DNA from: Bacillota bacterium
GTDB taxonomy: Bacteria > Bacillota > Dethiobacteria > DTU022
Length of the DNA stretch: 6,549 nucleotides
Reading direction: 5' to 3'
NCBI GenBank assembly: GCA_012510305.1
Contig: JAAZIE010000170.1
Location: 1 to 6,549 of the forward strand
The first letter of the stretch is position 1. Each line of letters begins with the position of its first letter. A program made the translations under genes and the position numbers. The notes below the pieces were generated by a model that did no database searches, was not told the origin of the DNA, and saw nothing but the letters and a program-made list of their open reading frames with translations. Shown piece by piece: positions 5,351-6,549 of this stretch.

Positions 5351-6549
5351 ATGGCGAAGGAGAAGTTTGAGCGGACGAAGCCCCACTTGAATGTTGGGAC
5401 CATTGGACACGTGGATCATGGCAAGACCACGTTGACTGCGGCGATTACCACCTGTTTATCCAGTGCGGGTTTTGCGCACAAGACCTCATTTGAGCAGATT
5501 GACAAGGCTCCCGAGGAGAAGGAGCGCGGGATTACCATTGCCACGGCGCACGTGGAATATGAGACGGACAACCGTCATTATGCGCACGTGGACTGTCCCG
5601 GCCATGCCGACTATGTGAAGAATATGATTACCGGTGCGGCGCAGATGGACGGGGCCATTTTGGTTGTTTCGGCGGCTGACGGTCCCATGCCCCAGACTCG
5701 CGAGCATATTTTGCTTTCGCGCCAGGTTGCGGTACCCTATATTGTTGTCTTTTTGAACAAGGCGGATATGGTTGACGATCCTGAGCTTTTGGAGCTTGTG
5801 GAGATGGAGGTTCGTGAACTTCTTTCCGAGTATGATTTTCCCGGTGATGACACTCCGGTAGTGATCGGCTCGGCGCTCAAGGCTCTTGATTGCGGTTGCG
5901 GTTCCCGCGATTGTGAGACCTGCGGTCCTATCTGGGAGCTGATGGATGCGGTGGACAAATATATTCCTCTTCCCGAGCGGGACAAGGATAAGCCTTTCCT
6001 GATGCCGATTGAGGATGTCTTTACCATCACCGGTCGCGGCACCGTGGTCACCGGCCGGGTGGACCGCGGCACGATCAAGACCGGTGAAGAGGTTGAGATT
6101 GTTGGTTTTGGCGAGCGTTCTCGGAAGACTGTAGCCACCGGCGTGGAGATGTTCCGCAAGATTTTGGATCACGCCGAGGCCGGTGACAATGTGGGTGTTC
6201 TTTTGCGCGGTGTGGAGCGCGACTCGGTGGAACGGGGCCAGGTGCTGGCGAAGCCCGGCAGCATCAGCCCGCATACCGCCTTCAAGGCCCAGGTTTACGT
6301 GCTGAAGAAGGAGGAGGGGGGGCGTCATACGCCTTTCTTCCAGGGTTACCGGCCGCAGTTTTACCTGCGCACCACCGATGTGACCGGGACGGTGACCTTG
6401 CCGGAGGGCGTCGAGATGGTCATGCCCGGCGATGATATTAACATGGATATCGAGCTGATTACCCCGGTGGCCATCGAACAGGGGCTGCGTTTTGCCATTC
6501 GCGAGGGCGGCCGCACCGTCGGCGCCGGAGTGGTCACCGCGGTGACGGA
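5351..6549 (+). CDS. tuf: Translation elongation factor Tu (3' end cut by window edge)
   Basis: EF-Tu carries aminoacyl-tRNA to the ribosomal A site as a GTP complex. The window holds 399 codons plus two bases; the family is about 394-400 residues, so only the last residue or few and the stop are missing. G-domain motifs: GHVDHGKT (19-26), RGITI (59-63), DCPGH (81-85, catalytic His85), NKAD (136-139) and SAL (174-176). Domains II and III follow from about 210 (DKPFLMPIEDVFTITGRGTV; GGRHTPFFQGYRPQFYLRTT; GLRFAIREGGRTVGAGVV). After SALKAL comes a loop about five residues longer than in E. coli, with C181, C183, C188 and C191 (CxCx4CxxC), a possible metal site. Start ATG 5351 has GGAGGTG (5339-5345) just upstream. 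Leucine codons differ sharply between the two halves of the gene. It follows fusA by 17 bases, probably co-transcribed. Whether the genome has a second tuf cannot be seen here. Confidence 0.97.
   Translation, partial: MAKEKFERTKPHLNVGTIGHVDHGKTTLTAAITTCLSSAGFAHKTSFEQIDKAPEEKERGITIATAHVEYETDNRHYAHVDCPGHADYVKNMITGAAQMDGAILVVSAADGPMPQTREHILLSRQVAVPYIVVFLNKADMVDDPELLELVEMEVRELLSEYDFPGDDTPVVIGSALKALDCGCGSRDCETCGPIWELMDAVDKYIPLPERDKDKPFLMPIEDVFTITGRGTVVTGRVDRGTIKTGEEVEIVGFGERSRKTVATGVEMFRKILDHAEAGDNVGVLLRGVERDSVERGQVLAKPGSISPHTAFKAQVYVLKKEEGGRHTPFFQGYRPQFYLRTTDVTGTVTLPEGVEMVMPGDDINMDIELITPVAIEQGLRFAIREGGRTVGAGVVTAVT

Noticed and set aside
5486..6328. 280-codon open frame on the minus strand, antisense to tuf
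   Set aside because: It lies wholly within tuf, has no recognisable domain, and is the kind of antisense frame produced by strong codon bias in a conserved gene.

Overview
The window is a stretch of the bacterial transcription/translation backbone, all on the + strand: the 3' half of rpoC, then a small L7Ae-family ribosomal protein gene, rpsL, rpsG, fusA and an almost complete tuf. This rpoC / L7Ae-like / rpsL / rpsG / fusA / tuf order, with an 82-90 residue L7Ae/YbxF-type gene just after rpoC, is the classical Firmicutes str-operon layout. The beta' trigger loop lacks the large insertion of the proteobacterial enzyme, Shine-Dalgarno sequences are strong (AAGGAGGTG, GGAGG), TTG start codons occur, and EF-Tu carries a cysteine-rich loop of a kind I recall from deep-branching Clostridia. 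I infer a moderately GC-rich, Peptococcaceae-like member of the Clostridia; genus cannot be decided from this sequence.

Layout: 1-1833 rpoC C-terminal half (open at the left edge); 1834-1951 a gap with a good sigma-A-type promoter (perfect TTGACA) and a small hairpin over the start of the next gene; 1952-2212 L7Ae-like protein; 2228-2602 S12; 2645-3115 S7; 3116-3254 an unusually long gap filled with a tandem 7-bp repeat followed by a hairpin; 3255-5333 EF-G; 5351-6549 EF-Tu, cut one or a few codons before its end. The other gaps in the cluster are only 15, 42 and 17 bases, so the 139-base rpsG-fusA gap stands out.

The genes work together: beta' is part of RNA polymerase; S12 and S7 build the decoding centre and the head of the 30S subunit; the L7Ae-like protein probably binds kink-turn RNA; EF-Tu delivers aminoacyl-tRNA and EF-G drives translocation. 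The promoter at about 1874-1903 probably gives the ribosomal/elongation-factor genes their own transcription in addition to readthrough from rpoBC.

The protein-coding content is ordinary housekeeping, and I see no mobile element, CRISPR array, RNA gene or defence system. The less ordinary signals are non-coding or local: the in-register heptanucleotide array between rpsG and fusA, the hairpin enclosing the L7Ae-like start site, the four-cysteine loop in EF-Tu, and a shift in codon preference along tuf.
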